Shown in pieces: positions 8,831 to 17,471 of a stretch of DNA of 64,000 nt (positions are counted from its first letter, which is position 1; each line of letters opens with the position of its first letter). The stretch spans positions 4,266,934 through 4,330,933 of the forward strand of contig NZ_BLPI01000001.1 in assembly GCF_019649015.1 (NCBI RefSeq). Direction: 5' to 3'. The translations under genes were made by a program, and so were the position numbers. Under the pieces are notes generated by a model. It did not search any database. It saw only the letters and a program-made list of their open reading frames with translations, and was not told where the DNA came from. This stretch comes from Agarivorans litoreus (lineage in GTDB: Bacteria; Pseudomonadota; Gammaproteobacteria; Enterobacterales; Celerinatantimonadaceae).

Positions 8831-9409
8831 TTAGTTCACTAAGCCGCTAAAACCTAAAAAGGCCATCGACAGTAATCCAGCGGTAATAAATGCTATTGGT
8901 AAGCCAGCAAATGCTGCCGGTACTTTGGCCAGTTTCAAACGTTGGCGTAAACCCGCAAATAACACTATCACTAAGCTAAAACCTGCTGCAGAACCAAAGG
9001 CATAACAAAGAGTTTGTAAAAAGTTCATGTTGTTTTGAACGACCAGCAAGGCAACACCTAACACGGCGCAGTTGGTGGTAATAAGGGGCAGGAATATGCC
9101 TAAGGCTTGGTAAAGTTCTGGGCTATTTTTTTGAATAATCAGTTCAGTGAGTTGAACCACTGCAGCGATGACCAAAATAAGCACCAAAATTCGCATTACT
9201 TGAATGCCTAAAGGAGCAAGTAGCAGTGCTTCTATTAACCATGCGGCGATAGCCGCTAAACACAATACAAAGGTGGTTGCTAAACCCATACCCAAGGCGC
9301 TATCAATTTTGTTTGATACCCCCATAAACGGGCATAAACCAAGAAACTTGCCTAACACCACGTTGTTTACCACGGCAGTGCTAATGAAAATGAGAAGGTA
9401 GTCGGCCAT
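8831..9409 (-). CDS. rnfA: Rnf complex membrane subunit RnfA
   Basis: First gene of the rnf operon; an integral membrane subunit with about six helices and the blocks [18 protein letters not shown] (residues 15-32) and [13 protein letters not shown] place the start at the ATG at 9409 (MADYLLIF...), giving 192 residues as in E. coli RsxA (193), instead of an in-frame GTG at 9421. The sequence GTGGAG upstream serves as its ribosome-binding site. A sigma-54 promoter stands about 40 bases upstream, so the whole operon is probably NifA-controlled. Confidence 0.95.
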   Translation of the reverse strand: MADYLLIFISTAVVNNVVLGKFLGLCPFMGVSNKIDSALGMGLATTFVLCLAAIAAWLIEALLLAPLGIQVMRILVLILVIAAVVQLTELIIQKNSPELYQALGIFLPLITTNCAVLGVALLVVQNNMNFLQTLCYAFGSAAGFSLVIVLFAGLRQRLKLAKVPAAFAGLPIAFITAGLLSMAFLGFSGLVN

Positions 9410-9446
9410 CAAATACTCCACACAGTTGTACTACTAATGGCATTAC

Positions 9447-9462
9447 TGCATTGGATGTACCA
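9447..9462 (-). promoter_or_regulatory. Sigma-54 promoter of the rnf operon
   Basis: The minus strand reads TGGTACATCCAATGCA, with GG and GC in the -24/-12 spacing, about 40 bases before rnfA. Confidence 0.65.
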
Positions 9463-9562
9463 AGTTGGTGAAATGAACCATATTGGGGAAAGAACCTGAG
9501 TAATACGGGGCTTTAGTTGGGTATTGGCTTAGTTTCTAAGCACATTTTAAGGGTGACAAATG

Positions 9563-9598
9563 CAACAATTTTAAATGATGGATTAGTTAAAATTGTTG
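9563..9598. repeat. 12-bp perfect inverted repeat in the nifL-rnfA promoter region
   Basis: CAACAATTTTAA at 9563-9574 is repeated as TTAAAATTGTTG at 9587-9598, with 12 bases between. The right arm overlaps the NifA-type site at 9594-9609. It could be an operator for a dimeric regulator. No T-run follows, so a terminator is unlikely. Confidence 0.6.
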
Positions 9599-9609
9599 TA
9601 AATCAAACA
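9594..9609. promoter_or_regulatory. NifA upstream activating site between rnfA and nifL
   Basis: TGTTGTAAATCAAACA fits TGT-N10-ACA. It is about 130 bases upstream of the rnf sigma-54 promoter, a usual activator distance, and only about 45 bases from the nifL promoter. Confidence 0.6.
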
Positions 9610-9651
9610 ATGTTTATTCAGTCAACCCTTGCTGCGCTCAGTGTTACAGGG

Positions 9652-9667
9652 AGGAATGCCGCTTGCA
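9652..9667 (+). promoter_or_regulatory. Sigma-54-like promoter of nifLA
   Basis: AGGAATGCCGCTTGCA has GG and GC at the -24/-12 spacing with a good TTGCA box, 50 bases before nifL. In Klebsiella nifLA is driven by NtrC and sigma-54; an NtrC site was not recognised here. Confidence 0.55.
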
Positions 9668-9717
9668 TTGTAGCTATATGTTCAGCGATTAACTTAGCAA
9701 TGCAAAGGATTGATTGA

Positions 9718-11259
9718 ATGATGAATGAACTTAAATCTACCTTAGAGCAGGCCTTTGAAGATCTTGCTCCATTAAGTGAAAACCAAATCCTAGCGCAATG
9801 CTTTAGGGTGTTAGAGCAAATGCCAATGGCTATGTCGGTGAGTGATTTAGATGCAAACTTTATGTTTGTGAATAAGCGGTTTGCCGAAATAACAGGATAC
9901 GAGCAAAAGGATTTGATAGGGCAGAACCATTCTGTACTTAGTTATAAAACAACGCCGGCCGAGGTCTACCAGGGGCTATGGGGCTGCATTAGTAGCGGAG
10001 GAAGTTGGCAGGGGCGTTTAGTTAATAAAAAGAAAAATGGCCAACGCTATCTTGCAGAGTTATCGATAACTGGTTTACGTAATCAGCAGGGAATTATCAC
10101 CCACTATATGAGTGTTCACCAAGATATTAGTGAACGCCATCAGCAACAAACCATAGCTGCCAATCAAAAATTAATGGTTGAAGCGGTGCTCAATACAGCG
10201 CCAGTTGCCATCGCCTTACTCGACCAAAGTCAACAAGTAGTGCTTGATAACCTTTCTTACAAAACCTTACGCAGTGATTTTAGCGACGAACCGGTAACGA
10301 TTGCTTTAAATCAATTAAGAGAAACACAACAGGTAGAGAACTCTTTTACTGAAGGTCAGACTTTTAATGTTGAAGTCGGTAAAGGCAAGCGTAAACGCTG
10401 GTTTAGCTGCTGCCTGTCTACGGTAAAAATTAATGGTTCTGAGGTTGATGATTATTTTGTCCCCAAAGTTAGCCGCTATTTGGTTATTACTTTAAGTGAA
10501 GTAACCAAAGAACGACGCCGCCAAGCCCAGCAGCAGTTATCGGAGTTACGACGTTCCACCGAAGAGTCTGAAGCCTTACACAGTATGCAAGAGGCACTGC
10601 ATGCGGCTATTCACCAGATCCAAGGGCCGATCAACATGATTGATTCAGCCTTACAAATGTTTTGTGGCGTATCAAATAGCTGTGCTAGAACAGCGGCAAT
10701 GCAAGCAGGCTTAGAAGCAGGCCACGCCGCAATAGCTCAACTAGAAAGCGCCTTGCCCCGTAAACCCTACGAGGCAAGCCAGTCGGTAAACATTAATCAA
10801 TTGGTGCATGAAGTGACCGAGTTATCTAGTGACCGTTTGCTAAATCGCAGTATTACTATGCAGCTAAGTTTAAACGGCACCTTGCCTTCGTTAACCGGCC
10901 AGCCCTCTCGCATTCGGGTGGCGTTAAAACAACTTATTGATAATGCGATTGAAGCTATCGACTACGGCAAGAAAACCCGACGTGAAATTGTTTGTAGCAC
11001 TCAACTAGTGGATGAGGAAATAGAAATTACTGTCGAAGACAGTGGACCAGGCATTAAGAAGGAGTTGCAGCTAAAAGTGTTTGAACCCTTTTACAGTACT
11101 AAACCAACCAACAATAGCGGTTGCCGCGGGGTGGGTTTGAGTATTGTACAACAAGTGGTTAGCGAACACAGCGGCACCGTTCAGTATTTATCAACATCAT
11201 TAGGCGGCTGTAAAGCACGCATCGTTCTTCCTCTTCGTAGCCGCAAGCGAGGTGAATAA
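9718..11259 (+). CDS. nifL: Nitrogen fixation regulator NifL (anti-activator)
   Basis: A 513-residue sensor that inhibits NifA in response to oxygen and fixed nitrogen. PAS1 (residues about 22-140) carries the flavin-type sequence and the NifL stretch SVLSYKTTPAEVYQGLW; a second PAS lies at about 150-265; then an H-box-like region with AAIHQIQGPINMI (His299), matching the non-phosphorylated His of Azotobacter NifL; then a GHKL ATPase domain with DNAIEAI (408-414), DSGPGI (441-446) and a GVGLSIV box (471-477). Length matches Azotobacter NifL (519). It overlaps nifA by one base, so the inhibitor and its target are made together. Confidence 0.94.
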   Translation: MMNELKSTLEQAFEDLAPLSENQILAQCFRVLEQMPMAMSVSDLDANFMFVNKRFAEITGYEQKDLIGQNHSVLSYKTTPAEVYQGLWGCISSGGSWQGRLVNKKKNGQRYLAELSITGLRNQQGIITHYMSVHQDISERHQQQTIAANQKLMVEAVLNTAPVAIALLDQSQQVVLDNLSYKTLRSDFSDEPVTIALNQLRETQQVENSFTEGQTFNVEVGKGKRKRWFSCCLSTVKINGSEVDDYFVPKVSRYLVITLSEVTKERRRQAQQQLSELRRSTEESEALHSMQEALHAAIHQIQGPINMIDSALQMFCGVSNSCARTAAMQAGLEAGHAAIAQLESALPRKPYEASQSVNINQLVHEVTELSSDRLLNRSITMQLSLNGTLPSLTGQPSRIRVALKQLIDNAIEAIDYGKKTRREIVCSTQLVDEEIEITVEDSGPGIKKELQLKVFEPFYSTKPTNNSGCRGVGLSIVQQVVSEHSGTVQYLSTSLGGCKARIVLPLRSRKRGE

Positions 11260-12806
11260 TGGACTATTCAACAAAACGCGAATCACATATAGCCGAACAA
11301 CACTTAGCAGCCCTGTACGAGGTTAGCAGCGTATTAACCAATAGTTTGGACTACAAACAAAGCGTAACCAAAGTGCTGCAGGTTTTACACGACAAAGCCA
11401 TGTTACAGCATGCGATGTTAGCGCTAATCGCCGAGAACGAGCAAATGCTTAGCGTAGATACCGTGCATACGCCTAACCATGCCAACGACAGCGTTGCCAA
11501 AAATATTCGTTATCGACCTGGCGAGGGTATCGTTGGCACGGTGCTCACACAGAAACAGCCTATCGTTTTAAGCAAAGTGTCCAACGATTTACGCTTTGCC
11601 GATAAACTTGATTTGTATGCATTAGATCTACCGTTCATTGCGGTACCGATTAAGAAATCCAATGAAGTATTAGGCGTATTAGCGGCTCAACCACAAATAG
11701 ATGCTCCAGAAAAACTGGCTTTGTTTACCCGGTTTTTGGAGATGACCGCAAATCTAATTGCAAAAAGTGTATTGCTTGCCAAAGACGTCGCTGTGCAAAC
11801 TGATCAATTGGAGGCTGAACGCGACAGGTTAAGACGCAAAGTAAGAAGCAACTACAGTATGGACAACATCGTTGGCCATTCTCGGGTAATGCGCAGAGTG
11901 TTTGAGCAAATTCGCTTGGTGTCCAAATGGGATAGTACAGTACTTATACGCGGTGAATCGGGTACCGGTAAAGAACTTATTGCCAATGCTATTCACTACA
12001 ATTCGCCACGAGCTACTGGGCCTTTTATCAAACTTAACTGCGCAGCGTTACCCGACAACTTATTGGAGTCGGAGTTGTTTGGTCATGAAAAGGGCGCGTT
12101 CACCGGAGCGGTAAAACAGCGAAAAGGCCGTTTTGAAATGGCCGACGGTGGTACCTTGTTTTTAGATGAAATCGGTGAAATTTCTTCAGCCTTTCAAGCC
12201 AAGTTATTGCGTGTATTACAAGAAGGGGAATTTGAACGGGTAGGCAGCACCCAAACTATTAACGTAGATGTGCGTATTTTGGCGGCAACCAATCGAAACC
12301 TAGAAGATGAGGTTAAGCAAGATCGTTTTCGCGAAGATTTGTATTACCGACTTAATGTTATGCCTATGTTCCCGCCACCGTTGCGTGACAGAATTGAAGA
12401 TTTACCCGATTTAGCAGAGTTTTTGATTGAGAAGCTGGCTAAACAACAACGACGTAAGCTACAACTTACCGATGGCGCCATTCGTATGATGATGGCTTAT
12501 GACTGGCCCGGTAATGTTCGTCAGTTGGAGAACCTGCTCGAACGCGCATCGGTGATGAGTGAGAGTGGTGTTATCGATCAAGATCTAATCGTTATCGATG
12601 GCTTAGATGGACCGAAAATAAGCCCACGGCCAAGCATCGAAAAAGTAAATTTGGATAGCCAAGAAATGGACGAGAGAGAGCGGGTTATTGCGGCTTTAGA
12701 GCAAGCTGGATGGGTGCAAGCTAAAGCAGCACGTTTACTCAATATGACCCCAAGGCAAATAGCTTATCGTATTCAAGTAATGAATATTAACGTTAGACAG
12801 CTTTAA
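11259..12806 (+). CDS. nifA: Nif-specific transcriptional activator NifA
   Basis: A 515-residue sigma-54 enhancer-binding protein that turns on nif promoters. It has an N-terminal GAF domain (about 15-175), then an AAA+ domain with Walker A GESGTGKE (232-239), the sigma-54 contact loop GAFTGA (279-284) and Walker B FLDE (301-304), and a C-terminal Fis-type helix-turn-helix ([19 protein letters not shown]). The linker before the HTH lacks the Cys-x4-Cys motif of oxygen-sensitive alphaproteobacterial NifA, in line with control by NifL. The start is coupled to the nifL stop (TAATG). Binding sites for it are seen upstream of nifF, rnfA and nifB. Confidence 0.96.
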   Translation: MDYSTKRESHIAEQHLAALYEVSSVLTNSLDYKQSVTKVLQVLHDKAMLQHAMLALIAENEQMLSVDTVHTPNHANDSVAKNIRYRPGEGIVGTVLTQKQPIVLSKVSNDLRFADKLDLYALDLPFIAVPIKKSNEVLGVLAAQPQIDAPEKLALFTRFLEMTANLIAKSVLLAKDVAVQTDQLEAERDRLRRKVRSNYSMDNIVGHSRVMRRVFEQIRLVSKWDSTVLIRGESGTGKELIANAIHYNSPRATGPFIKLNCAALPDNLLESELFGHEKGAFTGAVKQRKGRFEMADGGTLFLDEIGEISSAFQAKLLRVLQEGEFERVGSTQTINVDVRILAATNRNLEDEVKQDRFREDLYYRLNVMPMFPPPLRDRIEDLPDLAEFLIEKLAKQQRRKLQLTDGAIRMMMAYDWPGNVRQLENLLERASVMSESGVIDQDLIVIDGLDGPKISPRPSIEKVNLDSQEMDERERVIAALEQAGWVQAKAARLLNMTPRQIAYRIQVMNINVRQL

Positions 12807-13120
12807 TGGAACAGCTGGCATAACGATGTAACGGACCTATGCCAGTTAATGCAACAGCGGCTTAGCTATACAAATCAACAACAGCGTAAGCAAGCCGCTT
12901 TAGCATTGCATTATTTGCCTTCACCTTTGTTACCCCAAGCCAAGCTTCTGTTGGTTGTTTGGGGGACTTTGCTAAGCAATCAAATGCAGGCCACTTTGTT
13001 TGCACTTTTCAAATCCAGAAATCCTATTACAGCATCGACAATGGGCGACTTAAAGGTCCTTTTACCTTCTCGCCATTACTGCAATCAGCATCTCGGAGTA
13101 ACCGGGTTATTGTATATAAA
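12807..13120. other. Non-coding stretch between nifA and the solo MITE end
   Basis: Contains an 8-bp stem CTGGCATA / TATGCCAG (12815-12822 and 12838-12845) just after nifA without a T-run. An open frame of 118 codons at 12849-13205 runs across the MITE end and looks accidental. No convincing gene is seen. Confidence 0.5.
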
Positions 13121-13156
13121 TTGCTGTAAAAACCATCAGCAAAGGCCAACAGACCC
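13118..13156. repeat. Solo end of the MITE-like element
   Basis: AAATTGCTGTAAAAACCATC followed by AGCAAAGGCCAACAGACCC is the reverse complement of the left ~38 bases of the elements at 2059 and 3929 (one end only). Similarity stops inward of about 13118, so this is a truncated or decayed copy, 148 bases before the nifB promoter. Confidence 0.7.
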
Positions 13157-13216
13157 TAACTACCACATTAGTTATAAAGAGATGGCAAAGTTTATCTGCG
13201 ATTAACGCCGCCACTC

Positions 13217-13232
13217 TGTCGTGTTTACAACA
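13217..13232. promoter_or_regulatory. NifA upstream activating site of nifB
   Basis: TGTCGTGTTTACAACA fits TGT-N10-ACA and lies about 75 bases upstream of the nifB -24 element, a typical activator position. Confidence 0.65.
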
Positions 13233-13303
13233 AATACGACATACAAGCTTACTTTTAAGGTGGTTGTTCGTTTTAAGTAACTGTATTTAATGAAAAAGAT
13301 ACT

Positions 13304-13319
13304 TGGAACAGCACTTGCA
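13304..13319 (+). promoter_or_regulatory. Sigma-54 promoter of nifB
   Basis: TGGAACAGCACTTGCA is a very good -24/-12 match (TGG-N9-TTGCA, exact spacing), 37 bases before the nifB start. Confidence 0.8.
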
Positions 13320-13355
13320 AAACTACCTATATAGTAGTGTACAAGGAAGCTTTTC

Positions 13356-14672
13356 ATGACAATACAACCACTTAAGCAAGCCAATGGAGAGAATCCGTTA
13401 AGCGCACAAGCCAGTAAACAAGCTGCTTTAGTAGCAAAACATCCGTGCTTTTCAAAAGAAGGCCATCAGTACGCGCGAATACATTTACCTGTAGCGCCTG
13501 CTTGCAATATTCAATGTAATTACTGCAATCGAAAATTTGATTGCAGTAATGAAACACGACCCGGAGTCGTCTCTAAGCTGCTTTCTCCAGCAGCAGCAGT
13601 AAAGCGTTTTGTAAAAGTGAAGCAGCACGTTCCAGAAACCCAAGTTGTCGGTATTGCAGGGCCGGGAGATCCTTTGGCTAATCCTAAGGCTACTTTGGCG
13701 AGTTTAAAGGCTATAGAAAAAGTAGATTCTGATGTTCATCTGTGTGTTTCTACTAATGGTTTGGCCTTAGCGGATCAACTTGAGTCGCTGATCGAAGCAG
13801 GTGTTAGGCATTTAACCATTACCATTAACTGCATTGATGCCGATATTGGCCAGCGTATATACCCTTGGGTGTATTTTAACCAACGTCGCTTAAGAGGTAG
13901 AGAAGCAGCGCAAACCTTAATTGATCGCCAATTACTGGGTTTAGAAGCGGCTATCAAGGCGGGGATGCTGGTAAAAGTTAATACAGTACTGATCCCAGGG
14001 ATCAACGATTTTCATATTGAATCGCTGGCTAAAGAATTAGGTAGATATGGTGCCTTTATTCACAACATTATGCCGCTAATTTCTGATCCAGCTCATGGGA
14101 CTTATTTCGGTCTAATGGGTCAGCGAGAACCCACCAAGCAAGAGTTAAACCTTGCTAGGGAGCAAGCTGGTCAGAGTATGCAACAAATGACCCATTGCCA
14201 GCAATGCCGTGCTGACGCTGTAGGTAAGTTAGGCCAAGACATAGATTTAAGTGCGCTTGAGAATAGTGAGGCAGCACAGGTAGCAAGGCCGATACAGGTT
14301 GCCGTCGCCAGTAGTAGTTTACAATTGATTGATCAGCATTTTGGCCATGCCACGCAGTTTTCTATGTATCGAGTAACTGCAGACGAGATTACTCAGTTAG
14401 ATGACTTTGTTTGGCAGCAGTATTGTCAAGGCAGTGAGCAGTGCGATGACTCCGCAGTTAAAGATTTAAGCCAACTAAAACACGTCGACACGATTTTGTG
14501 TAGTCGAATTGGCCATGCTCCGCAGCAGGAATTGTCTGCAATGAACGTAAAAGCAAACACCGATTATGCCTTGCGGGATATTCAGGGCGCTCTTGAAGAT
14601 CTTCAACAGCAGTTAGCTGTGCAACAGGCGAATATAAGCAAATCCAGTTGTAGCATGGGAGAGTGTAGCTAA
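13356..14672 (+). CDS. nifB: Nitrogenase cofactor maturase NifB (radical SAM)
   Basis: A 438-residue radical SAM enzyme that fuses two [4Fe-4S] units with a carbide carbon to make NifB-co, the core of the FeMo cofactor. The SAM cluster motif CNIQCNYC (Cys50, 54, 57) and the following NRKFDCSNETRPGV are typical. GIAGPGDPLANP, TINCIDADIGQRIYPWV and a CQQCRADAVGKLG block complete the catalytic part. The last ~120 residues (PIQVAVASSSLQLIDQHFGHA onward) are a NifX/NafY-like cofactor-binding domain, so this is the two-domain form. A GGAAG site precedes the ATG. The stop overlaps the fdxN start. Confidence 0.97.
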   Translation: MTIQPLKQANGENPLSAQASKQAALVAKHPCFSKEGHQYARIHLPVAPACNIQCNYCNRKFDCSNETRPGVVSKLLSPAAAVKRFVKVKQHVPETQVVGIAGPGDPLANPKATLASLKAIEKVDSDVHLCVSTNGLALADQLESLIEAGVRHLTITINCIDADIGQRIYPWVYFNQRRLRGREAAQTLIDRQLLGLEAAIKAGMLVKVNTVLIPGINDFHIESLAKELGRYGAFIHNIMPLISDPAHGTYFGLMGQREPTKQELNLAREQAGQSMQQMTHCQQCRADAVGKLGQDIDLSALENSEAAQVARPIQVAVASSSLQLIDQHFGHATQFSMYRVTADEITQLDDFVWQQYCQGSEQCDDSAVKDLSQLKHVDTILCSRIGHAPQQELSAMNVKANTDYALRDIQGALEDLQQQLAVQQANISKSSCSMGECS

Positions 14673-14935
14673 TGGCCTTATCAATTACTAAGTCATGTAT
14701 AGCGTGTTATGCCTGTAAAGAGGTTTGCCCCAGTAAAGCCATTACCAGCGGCGATAAACAATTTGCGGTTATTGCTCACCGCTGTGATGAGTGTGCAAAC
14801 AATGTTAATGGTGCTCAATGTGCTCAAATTTGCCCCGTTGAAAACGCCATTGTGGATGCAAACGGTTGTGCGTTAAATCCTCCTGGTTCGTTAACTGGTT
14901 TACCCCAAGAAGCCAACGTTATTGCCTTAAGTTAG
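14672..14935 (+). CDS. fdxN: FdxN-type 2[4Fe-4S] ferredoxin
   Basis: An 87-residue ferredoxin with two cluster motifs: Cys9-x2-Cys12-x2-Cys15-x3-Cys19, and Cys38-x2-Cys41-x8-Cys50-x3-Cys54. The longer spacing in the second motif is the pattern of nif-linked ferredoxins. In Azotobacter the fdxN next to nifB is needed for NifB-co formation, so it probably gives electrons to NifB. It is coupled to nifB through a one-base overlap and followed 8 bases later by nifQ. Confidence 0.9.
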   Translation: MALSITKSCIACYACKEVCPSKAITSGDKQFAVIAHRCDECANNVNGAQCAQICPVENAIVDANGCALNPPGSLTGLPQEANVIALS

Positions 14936-14943
14936 GAGCGTTT

Positions 14944-15570
14944 ATGGAAATACAAACTCTTCAAGAAACCACTAGTTTTATAGGTACACAGTGGCAACAA
15001 GCTTTATCTCGGGTTTGCCCGCCAATGTCTATACATAATAGAAACTGGTTTAAGATGATCATTCATAGCCAATTAAATGGCCAAGCCGAACTGCCTTATG
15101 GTCTTGGCTTAGATAATGCCAGTTATATGGACTTAAAACGGGCAATTGCTAGTGACGATATTAGTAAACAAGAGATTTTGTGGAAACAGCCCTTTAAAGC
15201 GGGATTGCGTAAACGCGCTCAAGTACTAGAAGAAGTATTTGAACTACGCATGCAAGAGCGCAACGAGCTAAGTGCGCTGCTATTTGCTCATTGCAACGAC
15301 AAAGTGCCTTTTGCCTTTCAAATGGCAATTATTGTGGCCACTGCCTGTTTATCTAAATCGCATCTTTGGCATAGCTTAGGACTGCACAACCGTAGTGAAC
15401 TTGGCGAATTACTTAAGTACAACTTTCCGTTATTACATCAGCAAAATACCAATAACATGCGTTGGAAACGGTTCTTTTACCGGCAGCTCTGCCAACAAGG
15501 TGGGGACTATGTTTGTAGAGCACCTAGTTGTCAGGAATGTTCATCCTATTCCGAATGCTTTGTTGATTAA
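14944..15570 (+). CDS. nifQ: Molybdenum-donor protein NifQ
   Basis: A 208-residue protein recognised as NifQ by its C-terminal motif Cys191-x4-Cys196-x2-Cys199-x5-Cys205, which holds the Fe-S-Mo centre used to pass molybdenum to the FeMo cofactor scaffold. The frame is open upstream to 14866, but the ATG at 14944, with a TAGGAG site 6-8 bases before it, is the sensible start. It is the third gene of the nifB operon, ahead of a strong terminator, and next to the molybdate uptake genes, which fits its role. Confidence 0.9.
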   Translation: MEIQTLQETTSFIGTQWQQALSRVCPPMSIHNRNWFKMIIHSQLNGQAELPYGLGLDNASYMDLKRAIASDDISKQEILWKQPFKAGLRKRAQVLEEVFELRMQERNELSALLFAHCNDKVPFAFQMAIIVATACLSKSHLWHSLGLHNRSELGELLKYNFPLLHQQNTNNMRWKRFFYRQLCQQGGDYVCRAPSCQECSSYSECFVD

Positions 15571-15580
15571 AACTGTTTCA

Positions 15581-15608
15581 AAGGGCTAATTAAGTTAGCC
15601 CTTTTTTC
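15581..15608 (+). terminator. Terminator of the nifB-fdxN-nifQ operon
   Basis: Stem AAGGGCTA / TAGCCCTT with a 6-base loop, then a run of T (CCCTTTTTTC), 10 bases after the nifQ stop. Confidence 0.85.
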
Positions 15609-15621
15609 TTGTTTTAGACCT

Positions 15622-15649
15622 TCGTTATATAGCTAACAATACAGCGCAG
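15622..15649. promoter_or_regulatory. ModE-box-like site, distal
   Basis: TCGTTATATAGCTAACAATA then CAGCG: the left half matches the ModE half-site CGTTATATA well, the right half (ATACAGCG) only loosely. It lies between nifQ and modE, about 190 bases upstream of the second half-site. Assignment depends on resemblance to the E. coli ModE operator. Confidence 0.4.
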
Positions 15650-15810
15650 ATTGTTAGTTTAGCTACAGCTTCAAATTTCCTGCTTTTGGGGCTCAACCCT
15701 CATGTTAACTGGTGTTTTAGTCGATCTTCTTAGTTGGTGTCGTGCTTGCAATAAGGTAACTAACGGTGCGTTTAGTCCGCATTTGGTCAATTTAACAGAG
15801 CGCTTTCAAA

Positions 15811-15819
15811 CGTTATATA
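15811..15819 (+). promoter_or_regulatory. ModE half-site upstream of modE
   Basis: CGTTATATA occurs again 9 bases before the modE start codon, overlapping the leader, where binding would block transcription. It suggests autoregulation of the mod operon. Confidence 0.4.
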
Positions 15820-15828
15820 GGTGGAAAT

Positions 15829-16665
15829 ATGACCTTAAGAGAACTTAACAATACCAAGCAACCTCTGATTGGAAAAATAAAGCTTTGTAGTGAGCTAGGT
15901 CCCTTTCTTAGTGATAAACGAATAAAGCTTTTAGAGGCCATTACAGAATACGGTTCTTTAAGTGCAGCGGCTAAATCAATTCCTATGTCTTATAAAGCGG
16001 CTTGGGATGCACTTGATGCAATTAATAACTTATCTGAACAGCCATTGGTCATTAAAAAAAGTGGCGGTAAATATGGTGGTGGAACGCAGTTGACTGATTA
16101 CGGAATCGGCCTGTTGAGTTTATACCGAGCCTTAGAACTTGAGTACCAACAAGCCTTCGAGCAATTAAAATCTCGAATTAGTGATCCCTGCGATGAGCAA
16201 CTAAACATAGTTGAGTTTAGACAGCTTATGCGCCGCATGAGTTTACGATGCAGTGCAAGAAATCAATTACTTGGGCAAGTTGTGTTAATTGAAAAAAAAG
16301 CAGTTAACTGTTTGGTTAACGTAGCAATAAGCCGCCACCTTACCGTTAAGGCCTTACTGTCTATGGAATCTGTAGAAGAGCTAAATCTTACACTAGGCAG
16401 CGAAGTATTGTGCTTGATAAAAGCCTCACAAGTAAGCATACGCAAAGGTGCAGATAACGCTAAAAGTGATACTAACAAATTTATAGGGAGGGTTAGCCGC
16501 ATCAACAAAGGGCCAGACAACTTGGACATTAGTGTCCAGCTAGCCGAACAAAAAAACTTATCCGCTATTGTTCCTAGCGTACTTGAGGAACAACTGGGCA
16601 TAACAGAGCAGTGCCAAGTAGCCGTTTCTTTTAGTGCATCTGCAGTCATTATTTGTAGTTATTAA
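15829..16665 (+). CDS. modE: Molybdate-responsive regulator ModE
   Basis: A 278-residue regulator: winged helix-turn-helix at about residues 25-105 (RIKLLEAITEYGSLSAAAKS, SYKAAWDALDAI, GGGTQLTDYG), then two Mop domains (about 140-200 and 210-276; LGQVVLIEKKAVN and IGRVSRINKGPDN starts) that bind molybdate at a dimer interface. With molybdate bound, ModE of E. coli represses modABC. It is the first gene of a modEABC operon, as in nif-linked mod loci, and has a half-site close to its own start. Confidence 0.93.
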   Translation: MTLRELNNTKQPLIGKIKLCSELGPFLSDKRIKLLEAITEYGSLSAAAKSIPMSYKAAWDALDAINNLSEQPLVIKKSGGKYGGGTQLTDYGIGLLSLYRALELEYQQAFEQLKSRISDPCDEQLNIVEFRQLMRRMSLRCSARNQLLGQVVLIEKKAVNCLVNVAISRHLTVKALLSMESVEELNLTLGSEVLCLIKASQVSIRKGADNAKSDTNKFIGRVSRINKGPDNLDISVQLAEQKNLSAIVPSVLEEQLGITEQCQVAVSFSASAVIICSY

Positions 16666-16681
16666 ACTCTAGGAAGTAGTA

Positions 16682-17449
16682 ATGAAAAAACTATTAAGCA
16701 AGTTATGTGTTAGTTGGGTTTTACTGGTTGTAGCTACATTAAAGGTAACAAGCCTTCAAGCTACAGAGATTAAAGCAGCTGTTGCTGCAAATTTTTATAA
16801 ACCTGTTTTGACCTTGGTCGATCACTACCAAAAAGAAACCGGGCATCACGTTCAAGTGTCTGCTGGTTCAACGGGTAAGTTATACGCACAGATTAAAAAT
16901 GGTGCGCCTTTTGAGGTGTTTTTAGCCGCTGACCAACAACGACCTAGATTATTAGTGGAAGAGGGATTAGCAGTGCCAAGTATCCAGTTTACCTATGCCC
17001 TTGGCTCTTTGGTGCTTTGGTCGAACAACCCAGAGTTAGTGGACGGCAAAGGTGAAATACTAAAAGAAGAATTAAAGCATATCGCTATTTGTAACCCTAA
17101 AACGGCTCCCTATGGGGCTGCGGCGGTTAGCGCAATGAAAAATCTTGGTGTTTACAACAAACTTGAGCCCAAATTTGTAGAGGGGCAATCTGTTGGACAA
17201 ACCTACCAACAAATTAGTTCTGGCGCTGTTGATCTGGGTTTTGTTGCTTTATCCCAAGTACTCGTTGATAAGCAGTTAAATGGCGGCTCGCTATGGTTAG
17301 TGCCAAATGAACTGTACTCACCAATTAAACAAGACGCAGTGTTACTTAAGCAAGGCAGTAACAATGCGGCCGCAAAACAATTTTTAGCTTATTTGCAAAC
17401 AGAACAATCTAAGCAGCTAATTAGAGATTTTGGATACGACGTTAAGTAG
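16682..17449 (+). CDS. modA: Molybdate ABC transporter binding protein ModA
   Basis: A 255-residue periplasmic protein with a signal peptide (about residues 1-27, cleavage near LQA-TE). The ligand stretch VSAGSTGKLYAQIKNGAPFEVFLAA and NPKTAPYGAAA are the usual oxyanion-binding segments of the ModA family. It collects molybdate for ModBC. It starts 17 bases after modE with a GGAAG ribosome-binding site. Confidence 0.95.
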   Translation: MKKLLSKLCVSWVLLVVATLKVTSLQATEIKAAVAANFYKPVLTLVDHYQKETGHHVQVSAGSTGKLYAQIKNGAPFEVFLAADQQRPRLLVEEGLAVPSIQFTYALGSLVLWSNNPELVDGKGEILKEELKHIAICNPKTAPYGAAAVSAMKNLGVYNKLEPKFVEGQSVGQTYQQISSGAVDLGFVALSQVLVDKQLNGGSLWLVPNELYSPIKQDAVLLKQGSNNAAAKQFLAYLQTEQSKQLIRDFGYDVK

Positions 17450-17471
17450 CCAAATGGCAAAGGAGAGCTAA

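Noticed and set aside
9517..9717. 66-codon open frame upstream of nifL
   Set aside because: It lies across the inverted repeat, the NifA site and the nifL promoter; no good start signal.
12849..13205. 118-codon open frame between nifA and nifB
   Set aside because: Its 3' third runs through the solo MITE end, no ribosome-binding site or family feature is visible, and it covers the nifB upstream region up to its NifA site.
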